Shown piece after piece: positions 27,554 through 36,074 of a DNA stretch of 64,000 nt (position 1 is the stretch's first letter; each line of letters opens with the position of its first letter). Location: positions 4,940-68,939 of the forward strand of contig CAYGYX010000005.1 in NCBI GenBank assembly GCA_964354255.1, read 5' to 3'. Both the position numbers and the translations under genes were made by a program. The notes beneath the pieces were generated by a model, which did no database searches, was not told the DNA's origin, and saw only the letters and a program-made list of their open reading frames with translations. The stretch comes from VGBK01 sp964354255 (lineage in GTDB: Bacteria; Actinomycetota; Acidimicrobiia; Spongiisociales; UBA11373).

Positions 27554-29025
27554 CCAGCGGGAAGAAGGGGATGAAGCTGATCGCCGGCGCCGGGGTCGGT
27601 GCCGCCGCCGCGGCGGCGCTGCGCCGCCGCTGGGCGGGGCGGCGCACAGTGGCTGCACCGGAGGTGCCGCTGCCGGGGAGCGCCGGACGGGCGCTCCTCG
27701 ATCACCTGGCCGAAGCGGTGCAGATGCGCACGATCAGCCACGAGGACCGCGCTCTCATCGACTGGGCGCCCTTCGACGAGTTCCACGCCTTCCTCGAGCG
27801 GACCTACCCGCTGGTGCACCGGGACTTGCGGCGTGAGGTCGTCGCCGGGCACTCCCTGCTGTACACCTGGGAGGGGGCCGATCCCGCCGCCCCGCCGGTG
27901 TTGCTCATGGGTCACCTGGACGTGGTAGGGGTGGAGCCGGGCACGGAAGGCGATTGGGAGCACCCTCCATTCGCCGGCGAGTGCGACGAGCAGCACCTGT
28001 GGGGTCGGGGCACCATCGACGACAAGGGAGCGGTTATCGCCCTCTTCGAGGCGGTAGAAAGCCTGCTCGGGGAGGGGTTCCGCCCCGACGTGACCCTGCA
28101 CCTGGCGATCGGGCACGACGAAGAGATCGGTGGGGCGGAGGGGGCCGCCGCCGTGTCCGCCCTCCTCGCGTCGCGCGGCGTGCGCCTCGACTTCGTGCTC
28201 GATGAGGGGGGCGCAGTGGTCTCCGGCCTCCTCCCCGGGCTCGGCAAGCCGGTCGCCTTGCTGGGGATCGGGGAGAAGGGCTACCTCAACGTGGAGCTCA
28301 TCGCTGAGGGCAGCGGTGGGCACTCCTCGGTGCCTCCGCCGCATACCGCCATCGGCCTGCTGGCCGCGGCGGTGCAGCGGCTCGAGGCCGGCCCGATGCC
28401 GGCCCGGCTCGACGTGCAGGCGGGCTTCTTCGCCGCCCTCGCTCCGGCGATGGGTGGCATCCAGGGCCTGGCGCTGCGCAACCTGGACCGCCTGGGACCG
28501 CTGGTGGAACGGCGCCTGTCCTCCCTGCCCGCGGGGAACGCCCTGATCCGTACCACCTCCGCCGTCACCATGATCCAGGGCGGGGTGAAGCCGAACCAGC
28601 TGCCCCAGTCGGCCCGAGCGGTGGCCAACTTCCGGGTGCTGCCCGGCGACACGGCGGCCGGGGTGCTGGCCCACGTCCGGAAGGTGGTCGGTGAGGGGAT
28701 CGCGGTGCGGCAAGTCGAGGGTGGCTTCAGTGCCGAGCCCTCGGTGCTGGCCGATACCGGGTCGGCCTCCTACCGGCTGGTGGCCGAGACGGTGGAGGAG
28801 GTCTTCCCCGGCGCCACGGTGGCGCCCTGGATAGTCATGGGGGCCACCGACTCCCGCCACTATCTCCCCGTCGCCGAGAGCGTCTACCGCTTCAGCCCCT
28901 TCCGGTTCACCCCGGAGGACATGAGTCGGATGCACGGCACCGGAGAGCGGATGCGCCTGACCGATGCCGATGGGGCGGTCGCCTTCTACCGGCGCCTGGT
29001 CATGCGGGCCTGCGGGGTGGGGTAG
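27550..29025 (+). CDS. M20-family zinc carboxypeptidase, PM20D1-like
   Basis: 491 residues with a hydrophobic N-terminus (IAGAGVGAAAAAAL) that may anchor it to the membrane. Metal and catalytic motifs: MGHLDVVGVEPG, HLWGRGTIDDKGA and GHDEEIGG, with a late GATDSRHY. The order is that of M20 peptidases with the dimerisation domain inserted (GHSSVPPPHTAIGLL). The PM20D1 branch makes or hydrolyses N-acyl amino acids. The 4-bp overlap with the double acetyltransferase hints at a shared N-acylation pathway, an inference only. Confidence 0.93.
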   Translation: MTSGKKGMKLIAGAGVGAAAAAALRRRWAGRRTVAAPEVPLPGSAGRALLDHLAEAVQMRTISHEDRALIDWAPFDEFHAFLERTYPLVHRDLRREVVAGHSLLYTWEGADPAAPPVLLMGHLDVVGVEPGTEGDWEHPPFAGECDEQHLWGRGTIDDKGAVIALFEAVESLLGEGFRPDVTLHLAIGHDEEIGGAEGAAAVSALLASRGVRLDFVLDEGGAVVSGLLPGLGKPVALLGIGEKGYLNVELIAEGSGGHSSVPPPHTAIGLLAAAVQRLEAGPMPARLDVQAGFFAALAPAMGGIQGLALRNLDRLGPLVERRLSSLPAGNALIRTTSAVTMIQGGVKPNQLPQSARAVANFRVLPGDTAAGVLAHVRKVVGEGIAVRQVEGGFSAEPSVLADTGSASYRLVAETVEEVFPGATVAPWIVMGATDSRHYLPVAESVYRFSPFRFTPEDMSRMHGTGERMRLTDADGAVAFYRRLVMRACGVG

Positions 29026-29097
29026 GAGGATCCACGCCGGGTTGGGGGGGTGAGGGCTTCCTCGGCCCCGCCGCCGCGGGGGAGACAACAGAGGGCT

Positions 29098-29670
29098 TCA
29101 GCCCGGGCCTTCCGGCCCCACCGAGATCGCCAGCAGGTCCCGGGCGTGGGCGGCGAAGTCGAAGCCCGGGTCGAGCATCTCCCAAATGGCCAGGCCCTGC
29201 AGGGCGGCGAGCAGGAAAGAGGCACGCCGACGCGCCTCGGCCCTGGCCAGGCCGGGCCGGGAACGGCCCATCCCCTCCGAGAAGCGATCGAGGCGATTGG
29301 CGTGGTGGCGCAGTATGCGCCCGCGCAGCCGGTGGTCGTCGGCGCTCCCTGCCACCGCCAGCTGGATGTAGATGCGGGCGAGCACCGGCTGGCCCTCAAT
29401 GAAACTGATGTAGGCCTCGACCAGGTCCTCGACGGTGTCCTGCCCCCGGCGAGCGGGGTCGGGGTCCACCGCCTCGAGAGCCTGGCGGACCACGGTGACG
29501 ACCGCCTCCTCTTTGGTCTCGAAGAGGTTGTAGAAGGAGCCGGGGAGCACCCCGGCCCGCTCGCAGATGCCCTTGAGGGTGATGCCCTCCAGGCCGGTCT
29601 CGGCGAGCAGCGACCGGGTGGCATCGAGGATCCTCTCCTGGGTCTCCAGCCCTGCCCGGTAGCGGGCCAT
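29098..29670 (-). CDS. TetR-family repressor
   Basis: 190 residues from ATG at 29670, chosen because AGGAGG stands just upstream; a TTG further up would place the start inside the operator. The helix-turn-helix is ILDATRSLLAETGLEGITLK and GICERAGVLPGSFYNLFETK; the rest is a helical ligand-binding domain. It diverges from the acyl-CoA dehydrogenase gene, and an inverted repeat lies between them, so it likely senses an acyl-CoA or fatty acid. The AT-rich gap contrasts with its GC-rich surroundings. Confidence 0.92.
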   Translation of the reverse strand: MARYRAGLETQERILDATRSLLAETGLEGITLKGICERAGVLPGSFYNLFETKEEAVVTVVRQALEAVDPDPARRGQDTVEDLVEAYISFIEGQPVLARIYIQLAVAGSADDHRLRGRILRHHANRLDRFSEGMGRSRPGLARAEARRRASFLLAALQGLAIWEMLDPGFDFAAHARDLLAISVGPEGPG

Positions 29671-29711
29671 CTGCTCCTCCTGCACCGCCGCGGCCTGCCC
29701 CCCGCCAGATA

Positions 29712-29727
29712 TTGAGTGTATACTCAA
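29712..29727. promoter_or_regulatory. Operator between the TetR and acyl-CoA dehydrogenase genes
   Basis: TTGAGT-N4-ACTCAA, a perfect 6-bp inverted repeat whose centre reads GTATAC. TATACT (rightward) and TATACA (leftward) give each gene a -10 box inside or next to it, so one bound repressor would block both. The dehydrogenase ATG is 37 nt away, the repressor ATG 42 nt. Confidence 0.65.
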
Positions 29728-29763
29728 ATTAGGTCACACACCCTTCGAGCGCGGGGGACACTC

Positions 29764-31572
29764 ATGTCGCACTACATCTCCAATCTGCGGGATATCGAGT
29801 TCAACCTATTCGAGGCGCACCGGATCCAGGAGTACCTGGGCACCGGCCCGTTCTCGCAAATGGACCGGGACACCGCCGGCGACGTGCTGCGCGAGGTAGA
29901 CCGCCTCGCCGTCGAAGAGTTCGCCGAGACCTTCACCGAGATCGACCACGATGGGCCCAAGCTCGTCAACGGTGAGGTGAGACTGCCTCCCGCCCTCGCC
30001 CGTACCCTCGACAAGTACTACGAGGGCGGTTGGGACCGCATCGCCATGCCGGAGGATCTCGGCGGCTTCGGGGCGCCCCCGTCGCTGCGCTGGGCGGTAC
30101 AGGAGCTGTTCTCCGGCGCCAACGCCTCCGCCTTCCTGTACGTCGGTGCCCCGCTCATGGCCTACGTGATCTACAAGGTGGGCACCCCGGAGCAGGGCGA
30201 GACCTGGGCCCGCTGGACCATGGACCGCCGCTGGGGAGCCACGATGGTCCTCACCGAGGCGGACGCCGGCTCGGATGTGGGGGCGGGCACCACCAAGGCC
30301 ATCCCCGTCGAGGGCGACATGTACCACATCGAGGGGGTGAAGCGTTTCATCACCAGCGGCGACGGTGACTACTACGAGAACATCCTCCATCTGACGCTGG
30401 CCCGTCCCGTAGGGGCAGGCCCGGGGACCAAGGGCCTCTCCTGCTTCATCATCCCCAAGTACCTGGTGAACCCCGATGGCAGCCCCGGGGAGCCCAATGG
30501 GGTCACCACCACCATGATCGAGGACAAGATGGGCATCAAGGGGTCGGTGACCTGTGAGCTCACCTTCGGCCTCGACAAGCCCTGCGTCGGCTGGCTGCTG
30601 GGCGGGGTGCACGAGGGCATCCGCCAGATGTTCTACGTCCTCGAGGATGCCCGCATGAGCATCGGCGCCAAGTCGGCGGCCACCATGTCCACCGGCTACC
30701 TGAACGCCCTCGCCTATGCCAAGGAGCGCATCCAGAGCGGCGACCTGACCCAGACCCGTGACCCGGTGGCGCCGCGGGTGGCCATCATCCGCCACCCAGA
30801 CGTGCGCCGCATGCTCATGGAGCAGAAGGCCCACGCCGAAGGGATGCGGGCGCTGACCCTCTACAGCGCCTGGCTGCTCGATCAGGTGATCCTGCACCCC
30901 GACGACAAGCAGTGGTCCAAGCTCTCCGACCTGATGCTTCCGCTGGTCAAGGGCTACTGCTCGGAAAAGGCCTACGTGCTGCTCGGGCAGTGCCTGCAGG
31001 TGCTCGGCGGCTCCGGCTTCACCAAGGACTACCCGTTCGAGCAGTACGTCCGGGACATCAAGATCGACTCCATCTACGAGGGCACGACCGGCATCCAGGC
31101 CCTGGACCTGTTCTTCCGCAAGATCGCCCGCGACCAGGGGCAGACGCTGATGGGCCTGGCCGGCAAGATCATGGAGACGGTCAAGGGCGGCGGCGACGGC
31201 GACGCCTTCGCCAAGGAGAGGGGCCTGCTCGGCAAGGCCATGGAGGACGTGCAGGCCCAACTGATGGTCATGGTGGGCAACACGATGGCCTCCATGCAGG
31301 ACCCGCCCCAGGTGTACAAGGTGGGCCTGCACACCAACGCCTTGCTCGAAAGCCTGGCCGAGGCGGTGATCGGCTGGCTGCTGCTGCACCACGCCGAGAT
31401 CGCCCATCGGGCCCTGCCCGGGGCTTCGGCCAAGGACAAGCCCTACTACCAGGGCAAGATCGCCTCGGCGCGCTGGTTTGCCACCAACGTGCTGCCCAAG
31501 GCGGCGCTGCGCCGCACGCTGGCCGAGGGCGAGCAGGGTGACCTGATGACTCTGCCCGACGAGGCTTTCTGA
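29764..31572 (+). CDS. Large acyl-CoA dehydrogenase (FadE5/DmdC-like)
   Basis: 602 residues. The N-terminus SHYISNLRDIEFNLFEAHRI is typical of the large, about 600-residue acyl-CoA dehydrogenases such as mycobacterial FadE5. The FAD/substrate site shows MVLTEADAGSDVGAGTT and ITSGDGDYYENILHLTLAR, and the catalytic Glu is expected in DSIYEGTTGIQALDL. It oxidises acyl-CoA to enoyl-CoA and passes electrons to ETF. The divergent TetR repressor and shared operator suggest induction by a fatty substrate. The Fe-S membrane protein at 43666 could be the downstream electron carrier. Confidence 0.95.
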   Translation: MSHYISNLRDIEFNLFEAHRIQEYLGTGPFSQMDRDTAGDVLREVDRLAVEEFAETFTEIDHDGPKLVNGEVRLPPALARTLDKYYEGGWDRIAMPEDLGGFGAPPSLRWAVQELFSGANASAFLYVGAPLMAYVIYKVGTPEQGETWARWTMDRRWGATMVLTEADAGSDVGAGTTKAIPVEGDMYHIEGVKRFITSGDGDYYENILHLTLARPVGAGPGTKGLSCFIIPKYLVNPDGSPGEPNGVTTTMIEDKMGIKGSVTCELTFGLDKPCVGWLLGGVHEGIRQMFYVLEDARMSIGAKSAATMSTGYLNALAYAKERIQSGDLTQTRDPVAPRVAIIRHPDVRRMLMEQKAHAEGMRALTLYSAWLLDQVILHPDDKQWSKLSDLMLPLVKGYCSEKAYVLLGQCLQVLGGSGFTKDYPFEQYVRDIKIDSIYEGTTGIQALDLFFRKIARDQGQTLMGLAGKIMETVKGGGDGDAFAKERGLLGKAMEDVQAQLMVMVGNTMASMQDPPQVYKVGLHTNALLESLAEAVIGWLLLHHAEIAHRALPGASAKDKPYYQGKIASARWFATNVLPKAALRRTLAEGEQGDLMTLPDEAF

Positions 31573-31580
31573 GAGAGATC

Positions 31581-31695
31581 GCCTCTCCCGCTGGGGCGGG
31601 GCCGTCGGGAGGCCCTCTCCCCCCGCCCTCTCCCGCTGGGGCGGGGAGCCAGGGAGGCCCTCTCCCCCCGCCCTCTCCCGCTGGGGCGGGAGAGG
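31581..31695. repeat. 45-bp tandem repeat, about 2.4 copies
   Basis: The 18-mer CTCTCCCGCTGGGGCGGG recurs at 31583, 31628 and 31673, exactly 45 bp apart. The spacer between copies is nearly the same (GGGAGGCCCTCTCCCCCC). Each unit can form a CTCTCCCGC hairpin; the third, with CGGGAGAG, pairs best. It follows the acyl-CoA dehydrogenase stop by 9 bp and may end its transcript. Confidence 0.85.
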
Positions 31696-31767
31696 GAGCC
31701 GGTTGAAGCCGGCGGCCCCCGTCGGCCATCATGGGGCCTCACGACGGCGGGAGTGGTGGTCGGGGAG

Positions 31768-32256
31768 ATGATCACGACCTACTTGGAAATGCGGGAGCAC
31801 CCCCGGCTGCAGACGCGGGGGCCGCAACGCGGGGGAATGCTGCTGCGCCTGGAAGAGCCCTCGGTCCCCTTCTACCGGTACCTGATCGAACGGATGGGGG
31901 GCGAGCCCGATCGGCTCCGCGACCTGTCCGACTCCGACCTCACCGCCCGCCTCACCGACCCCGCCCTGGACGTGTTCGTGCTCTACCTGGGGGGCGTCCC
32001 GGCCGGGTTCTTCGAGCTGGATCGGCGGGAGGAGGGCGAGGTGCGCCTCGCCCGGCTGAGCCTCTTCCCCGAGTTTCGCGGGAGGCGCCTGGGCAAGTGG
32101 CTCCTCGGCTTCGCGGTGGAGGCCGCCTGGGACTACCAGCCCGATCGGGTGTGGACAAGCGTGACCGACCGGGACGACCCGCGAGCGCTGCTGCTCTGTC
32201 AGTGGGCGGGGTTCATCCCCTACGAGACGACTCGCCGAGGCGTCGAGACGGGTTAG
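31768..32256 (+). CDS. GNAT-family N-acetyltransferase
   Basis: 162 residues from ATG at 31768 (GGGGAG just upstream; GTG at 31753 is the alternative). The fold shows FVLYLGGVPAGFFELDR, VRLARLSLFPEFRGRRLGKWLLGFAVEAAW (acetyl-CoA loop RGRRLGKW) and the C-terminal DDPRALLLCQWAGFIPYE. The acceptor is unknown. It follows the 45-bp repeats and stands alone on its strand. Confidence 0.9.
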   Translation: MITTYLEMREHPRLQTRGPQRGGMLLRLEEPSVPFYRYLIERMGGEPDRLRDLSDSDLTARLTDPALDVFVLYLGGVPAGFFELDRREEGEVRLARLSLFPEFRGRRLGKWLLGFAVEAAWDYQPDRVWTSVTDRDDPRALLLCQWAGFIPYETTRRGVETG

Positions 32257-32387
32257 TCGTCGTCAGGCAGGGGCGGTGGCCAGGCGACCCGCAGGCACAA
32301 GCAGCGACGGCCCGGTTCGCGATGGTCCCAGCCGTCGGGCCCGAAGATCACTACCCCTCCACAGCTGAGGCATACGAGTGGAAGCAC
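32253..32387 (-). CDS. Possible 44-residue zinc-ribbon-like peptide
   Basis: GTG at 32387 to TAA at 32253. The frame shows LVCLSCGGVVIFGPDGW and RRCLCLRVAW, so a CxxC and a CxC pair that could bind zinc, and an acidic DDD end. It overlaps the acetyltransferase stop in antisense. No clear ribosome-binding site is seen and the frame is short, so it may be chance. Confidence 0.25.
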   Translation of the reverse strand: MLPLVCLSCGGVVIFGPDGWDHREPGRRCLCLRVAWPPPLPDDD

Positions 32388-32486
32388 GAGCCATGGATCG
32401 GCGAGGACCTGCCCCTGCCTGAGGGGTTTTGGACCGACGGACGAGGGAAGCCGGAGTCATCGTGGCCGTCACTGCGATCCCCCGCC

Positions 32487-33095
32487 GTGATAGCCGCCCT
32501 GCTGCTCGACTTCGACCAGACGCTCATCGACTCGAACGGGTCCACCGACTGGTGGGCGGCGCGCCAGGAGCTGGCGGCCCGCTTCGGCCCCCTGGGGATT
32601 CCGCCGGTAGACGGCTGCGCGCGGCAGGCGGTCGGGGTGCTCGCGCCCGAGCGCGGCCTCGCGCGCTGGACAACCATGTCGCGGACTGTGGAGGGCTACG
32701 AGCTGATCGGAGCGCCGGGTCCACCCTGATGCCGTGTGCCACCGTCCTCCGGGCCGGCACACGTCACCTGCCCAAGGCGATCGTGACCTCGGGCAGCGCC
32801 GCCGCGGCCCGGGCCGTCCTGGCGCCACTCGGCGTCCCCGTGGAGGCGGTGGTGGGGCGAACCCCCGCGCTGGCGATCTCCGGCGCCGGGCCAGGTGCCG
32901 GAGGCTCTGCGCCTCCTCGGGGTGGGCCCCGGGGAGGCCATCGTGGCTGGGGACGGCGTCTGGGACGAGGTGGCGGCACGAGCCGCCGGCGTCCGGTTCG
33001 TCGGCATCGCCAACGGACGGCCTGGCGCCGGGTTCGACCCTGCCACCACGGTGGTCGAGGATCTCCGGGGCCTGCTCGGCGCGCTGGCCGGCTGA
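32487..33095 (+). pseudogene. HAD-family phosphatase with two frameshifts
   Basis: Homology runs through three frames: GTG at 32487 with ALLLDFDQTLIDSNG (HAD motif I DxDxT) and TVEGYELIGAPG; then LMPCATVL and LPKAIVTSGSAAAARAVL (motif II); then SPAPGQVPEALRLLGVGP and AIVAGDGVWDEVAARAAG (motif IV) to the stop at 33095. The first shift lies at about 32715-32730, the second in the C5 run at 32862-32866. Either the gene is decaying or two one-base errors remain. An intact copy would hydrolyse phosphate esters such as sugar phosphates. Confidence 0.75.
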
Positions 33096-33159
33096 GATAC
33101 TCTCACCCGGGAGCATCCGGGTTAGCCTCGGCAGGGCAGCTCGTGCTGGGAGGTCGCCT

Positions 33160-33897
33160 GTGCCCCTCGATACCGTCGGCGAGGCCGACGCCCTGAGTGC
33201 CGATCTGCGCCTCCTGGCGCCCGAACGCGTCGATCCTTCGCCGGTCATCCGCACCGCCCTGCCCTTCTACGGGGCGAGCCTGGGCGGCATGGAGGGCCTG
33301 GCGCGAGTCTGGCACCGTGCGCACCCCGCTGTCCTTGCGCGAGAGGTGCTGGCGGTGGCCGACGCGCTGTGGGCCCGGGCCGTACGCGAGGAAATGGTGC
33401 TGGCCGCCATGCTGGTGGAGCGCAAGCCGGCCGCGCGGGAGGCCTTCGGGATGCGGCGCCTCGACCGGTGGGGGGCGCTGCTCGACAATTGGGAGATCAC
33501 CGACAACCTGGCGGGGCGGGTGCTCGGCCCGTGGGCGGCAGCCGACCCCGATCTTCGCCTGGGTGCGCTGGAGCGCTTGGCTGGGCGGCGCAATCCCTGG
33601 CTACGCCGCCTGGGCCTGGTGGGCTGCGTCTACGTGGGCCGTCGCTCCGACGCCGCCGCCTGGTGGCCCCGGGTGAGCGGCCTCGTGCTCGCCCTCGCCG
33701 ATGACCGCCGGGCCGCCATTCCCAAGGCGATCTCCTGGGTGTTGCGGGAGCACACCAGGCACTGCCCCGACGCCGTCGCCGCTTTCCTGGAGGAACAGGG
33801 CCCGGCCCTTCCCGCCTCGGCCGTCCGGGAGACCCGGAACAAGCTGGCCACCGGCTACAAGAGCGGGAAAAGGCCGGGCCGGTTTCCCGACGGGTAG
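33160..33897 (+). CDS. DNA alkylation repair protein, AlkD-like HEAT-repeat glycosylase
   Basis: 245 residues from GTG at 33160 (GGGAGG spaced 6 nt). All-helical HEAT-like repeats: EMVLAAMLVERKP, LDRWGALLDNWEITDNLAGRVLG and NPWLRRLGLVGCVYVGRRS. The NWEITD motif matches the WxxxD region AlkD uses to contact the damaged nucleotide. AlkD removes bulky or 3-methyl/7-methyl purines without base flipping. The C-terminal YKSGKRPGRFP is Lys/Arg-rich, as in family members. Confidence 0.9.
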   Translation: MPLDTVGEADALSADLRLLAPERVDPSPVIRTALPFYGASLGGMEGLARVWHRAHPAVLAREVLAVADALWARAVREEMVLAAMLVERKPAAREAFGMRRLDRWGALLDNWEITDNLAGRVLGPWAAADPDLRLGALERLAGRRNPWLRRLGLVGCVYVGRRSDAAAWWPRVSGLVLALADDRRAAIPKAISWVLREHTRHCPDAVAAFLEEQGPALPASAVRETRNKLATGYKSGKRPGRFPDG

Positions 33898-33974
33898 CCC
33901 TGGCGACGGGATGGATTCGGCTCCCGCCCGCCCCGTCTAGGGTGGCGGCCAACCGACTGTGAGAGCAAAGGACG

Positions 33975-36074
33975 ATGCGGGGCTTCTTCGAGCCGGAATC
34001 GGTGGCGGTGGTGGGGGTCTCGAATTCCCTGGACAACCTGGGATGGCTGATCTCGGCCAACCTGCGGACCTTCGGCTACAGCGGGGCGGTCCACGAGGTG
34101 GGCCCCAAGGGCGGGTCGATCTTCGGACGGCCTATCTACCGGTCCCTGCAGGAGATCCCCGACCGCGTCGACCTGGCGGTGCTGCTCACTCCTGCTCCCG
34201 TCGTGCCCGAGATCCTCGAGGAGTGCGGCCGCCTGGGCATACGGCGGGTGGTGATCGAATCCGGTGGGTTCGAGGAGTACGGGGAGGAGGGGCGGCGCCT
34301 CTCCGCGCGGGTGCAGGAGGTGGCCGCCCGTCACCAGATCCGCTTCATCGGCCCCAACTGCCTGGGCGTGTTCAACTGCCGCTCCGGCCTGGCCACCACC
34401 TTCGGCCCGCTCGAGCCGGCCATCAGGGCTGGAGGCGTCTCGGTGCTCAGCCAGAGCGGTGGGGTGATGATCAGCATCCTCAACGCTCTCACCAGCGAGG
34501 GCCTGGGCGTGGCCAAGCTCGTCTCGATGGGAAACAAGCTCGACGTCGACGAGAACGACTTGCTCGAGTACCTCATCGACGACCCCGAGACGCAGGTCAT
34601 CTGTATGTACCTGGAGGGGATCAGCGAGGGCCGCCGCCTCATGGAGCTGGCCCGGCGAGCCGACAAGCCGATCCTGGTGCACAAGTCCAACATAGGCACC
34701 GCCGCCGGCCGCATCGCCGCCTCGCACACCGCCGCCCTGGCCGCCGACGACCGCGTGGTCGATGTCGCTCTCCGCCAGGCGGGGATCGCTCGCTTTCGCA
34801 GCACGGGGACGCTGGTGCACTACCTGAAGGCGCTGGCCCTGCCCCCCATGCGAGGCAGCCGGGTGGCGGTGCTCTCCCGCTCGGGAGGACATGCGGTGAT
34901 CGCCGCCGACGAGTGCGAGCGCAACGGCCTGGACCTGGTGCTGCTGCCCCAGGCCTTCCTCGACGCGGCCCAGCAGCGCCTGCGAGCCAACGTGGTCCGG
35001 CTGACCAACCCTATGGACCTGGGGGATCTCTTCGACCTCGATGTGTACCGCGACCTGGCCGAGGCCACCCTGACGATGGACGAGGTGGACGGCATGGTGT
35101 TCATGCACACCTACGTCAGCGGGCCGGAAGGGGCCGGTTCGGAGGTGCTGTTCCGGCGGCTGCATGTTCTCTCCGAACAGGCGGACAAGCCGGTGGCGGT
35201 GCACCCGGATACCTCCGCGGCCGAAGTGAGTCGGCTCAAGGTCGTCCTGCCCGGGCCCGTCTTCGACGAGCCCTCGGAGGCGGTGCAGGCCCTGGCGCTG
35301 CGGCGCGACTTCGGGCGGGACGCGGCCCCCGACGCCGGGCGGCCCAACGGGCCGGCCGACCGCTCCCGGGTGGAGGAGGTGCTGGCTCGCTGCCGGGCCG
35401 AGGGCCGCCACCTGCTGCTTTCGGAGGCCCTGGCGGTGGCCGCCGCCTACGGGGTGCCGGTGGCCGCCGGGCGCCTTGCGACGGATGAGGAAGAGGCAGT
35501 GGCGGCCGCCGCCGAGGTGGGCTACCCGGTGGCGCTCAAGGTGGTGGGCCCCGATCTGTCCCACAAGTCCGACGTGGGGGGCGTGCGGCTCGACCTGGTC
35601 GGCGAGGCCGCGGTCCGCGCGGCGTACGGGGAGATGATGTCGGCGGTGGGCGCCCGCGCCCCCGGTGCCGCGGTTCGGGGAGCGCTGGTGCAGCCGATGG
35701 TGCCCGGCGGCCGGGATCTGATCATTGGGGCGCGCTTCGACCCCGACTTCGGGCACGTGGTGCTGGCCGGCATGGGCGGGATCTTCGTCGAGGTGCTGGG
35801 GGACGCCGCCCTGCGGGTGGCCCCCTTCGGCCGCGCCACCGCCGAAGCGATGCTCCGGGAACTGCGCGCCTACCGCGTGTTGGAGGGAGTGAGGGGCCAG
35901 CGCCCGGCCGATCTGCCCGCCCTGGTGGAGGTGATCGGGGCGGTGACCCGCCTGGTGACCGACTTCCCCGAGATTCGGGAGATCGACCTGAACCCGGTCC
36001 GGGTGATGGAGGCGGGCGAGGGCTGCCTGGCCCTCGACGCCCGTATGCTGCTGGGTCTGCCCCCGCCGGGCTAG
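33975..36074 (+). CDS. ADP-forming acyl-CoA synthetase, fused alpha-beta type
   Basis: 699 residues. Order of domains: CoA-binding Rossmann (FFEPESVAVVGVSNSLDNLG, 3-100), succinyl-CoA-ligase-like (about 130-290, with SQSGGVMISILNALTSEG and the phosphohistidine region AASHTAALAADDRVVD), a second ligase-type domain (to about 440) and a C-terminal ATP-grasp domain (about 470-695, GYPVALKVVGPDLSHKSDVGGV). These enzymes convert acyl-CoA, ADP and phosphate to acid, CoA and ATP, or the reverse. The substrate acid is unknown. The stop overlaps the convergent CNNM gene. Confidence 0.92.
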   Translation: MRGFFEPESVAVVGVSNSLDNLGWLISANLRTFGYSGAVHEVGPKGGSIFGRPIYRSLQEIPDRVDLAVLLTPAPVVPEILEECGRLGIRRVVIESGGFEEYGEEGRRLSARVQEVAARHQIRFIGPNCLGVFNCRSGLATTFGPLEPAIRAGGVSVLSQSGGVMISILNALTSEGLGVAKLVSMGNKLDVDENDLLEYLIDDPETQVICMYLEGISEGRRLMELARRADKPILVHKSNIGTAAGRIAASHTAALAADDRVVDVALRQAGIARFRSTGTLVHYLKALALPPMRGSRVAVLSRSGGHAVIAADECERNGLDLVLLPQAFLDAAQQRLRANVVRLTNPMDLGDLFDLDVYRDLAEATLTMDEVDGMVFMHTYVSGPEGAGSEVLFRRLHVLSEQADKPVAVHPDTSAAEVSRLKVVLPGPVFDEPSEAVQALALRRDFGRDAAPDAGRPNGPADRSRVEEVLARCRAEGRHLLLSEALAVAAAYGVPVAAGRLATDEEEAVAAAAEVGYPVALKVVGPDLSHKSDVGGVRLDLVGEAAVRAAYGEMMSAVGARAPGAAVRGALVQPMVPGGRDLIIGARFDPDFGHVVLAGMGGIFVEVLGDAALRVAPFGRATAEAMLRELRAYRVLEGVRGQRPADLPALVEVIGAVTRLVTDFPEIREIDLNPVRVMEAGEGCLALDARMLLGLPPPG

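Noticed and set aside
31581..31695. CRISPR-like array
   Set aside because: Spacers are near-identical, only 2.4 units, no cas genes; simple tandem repeat.
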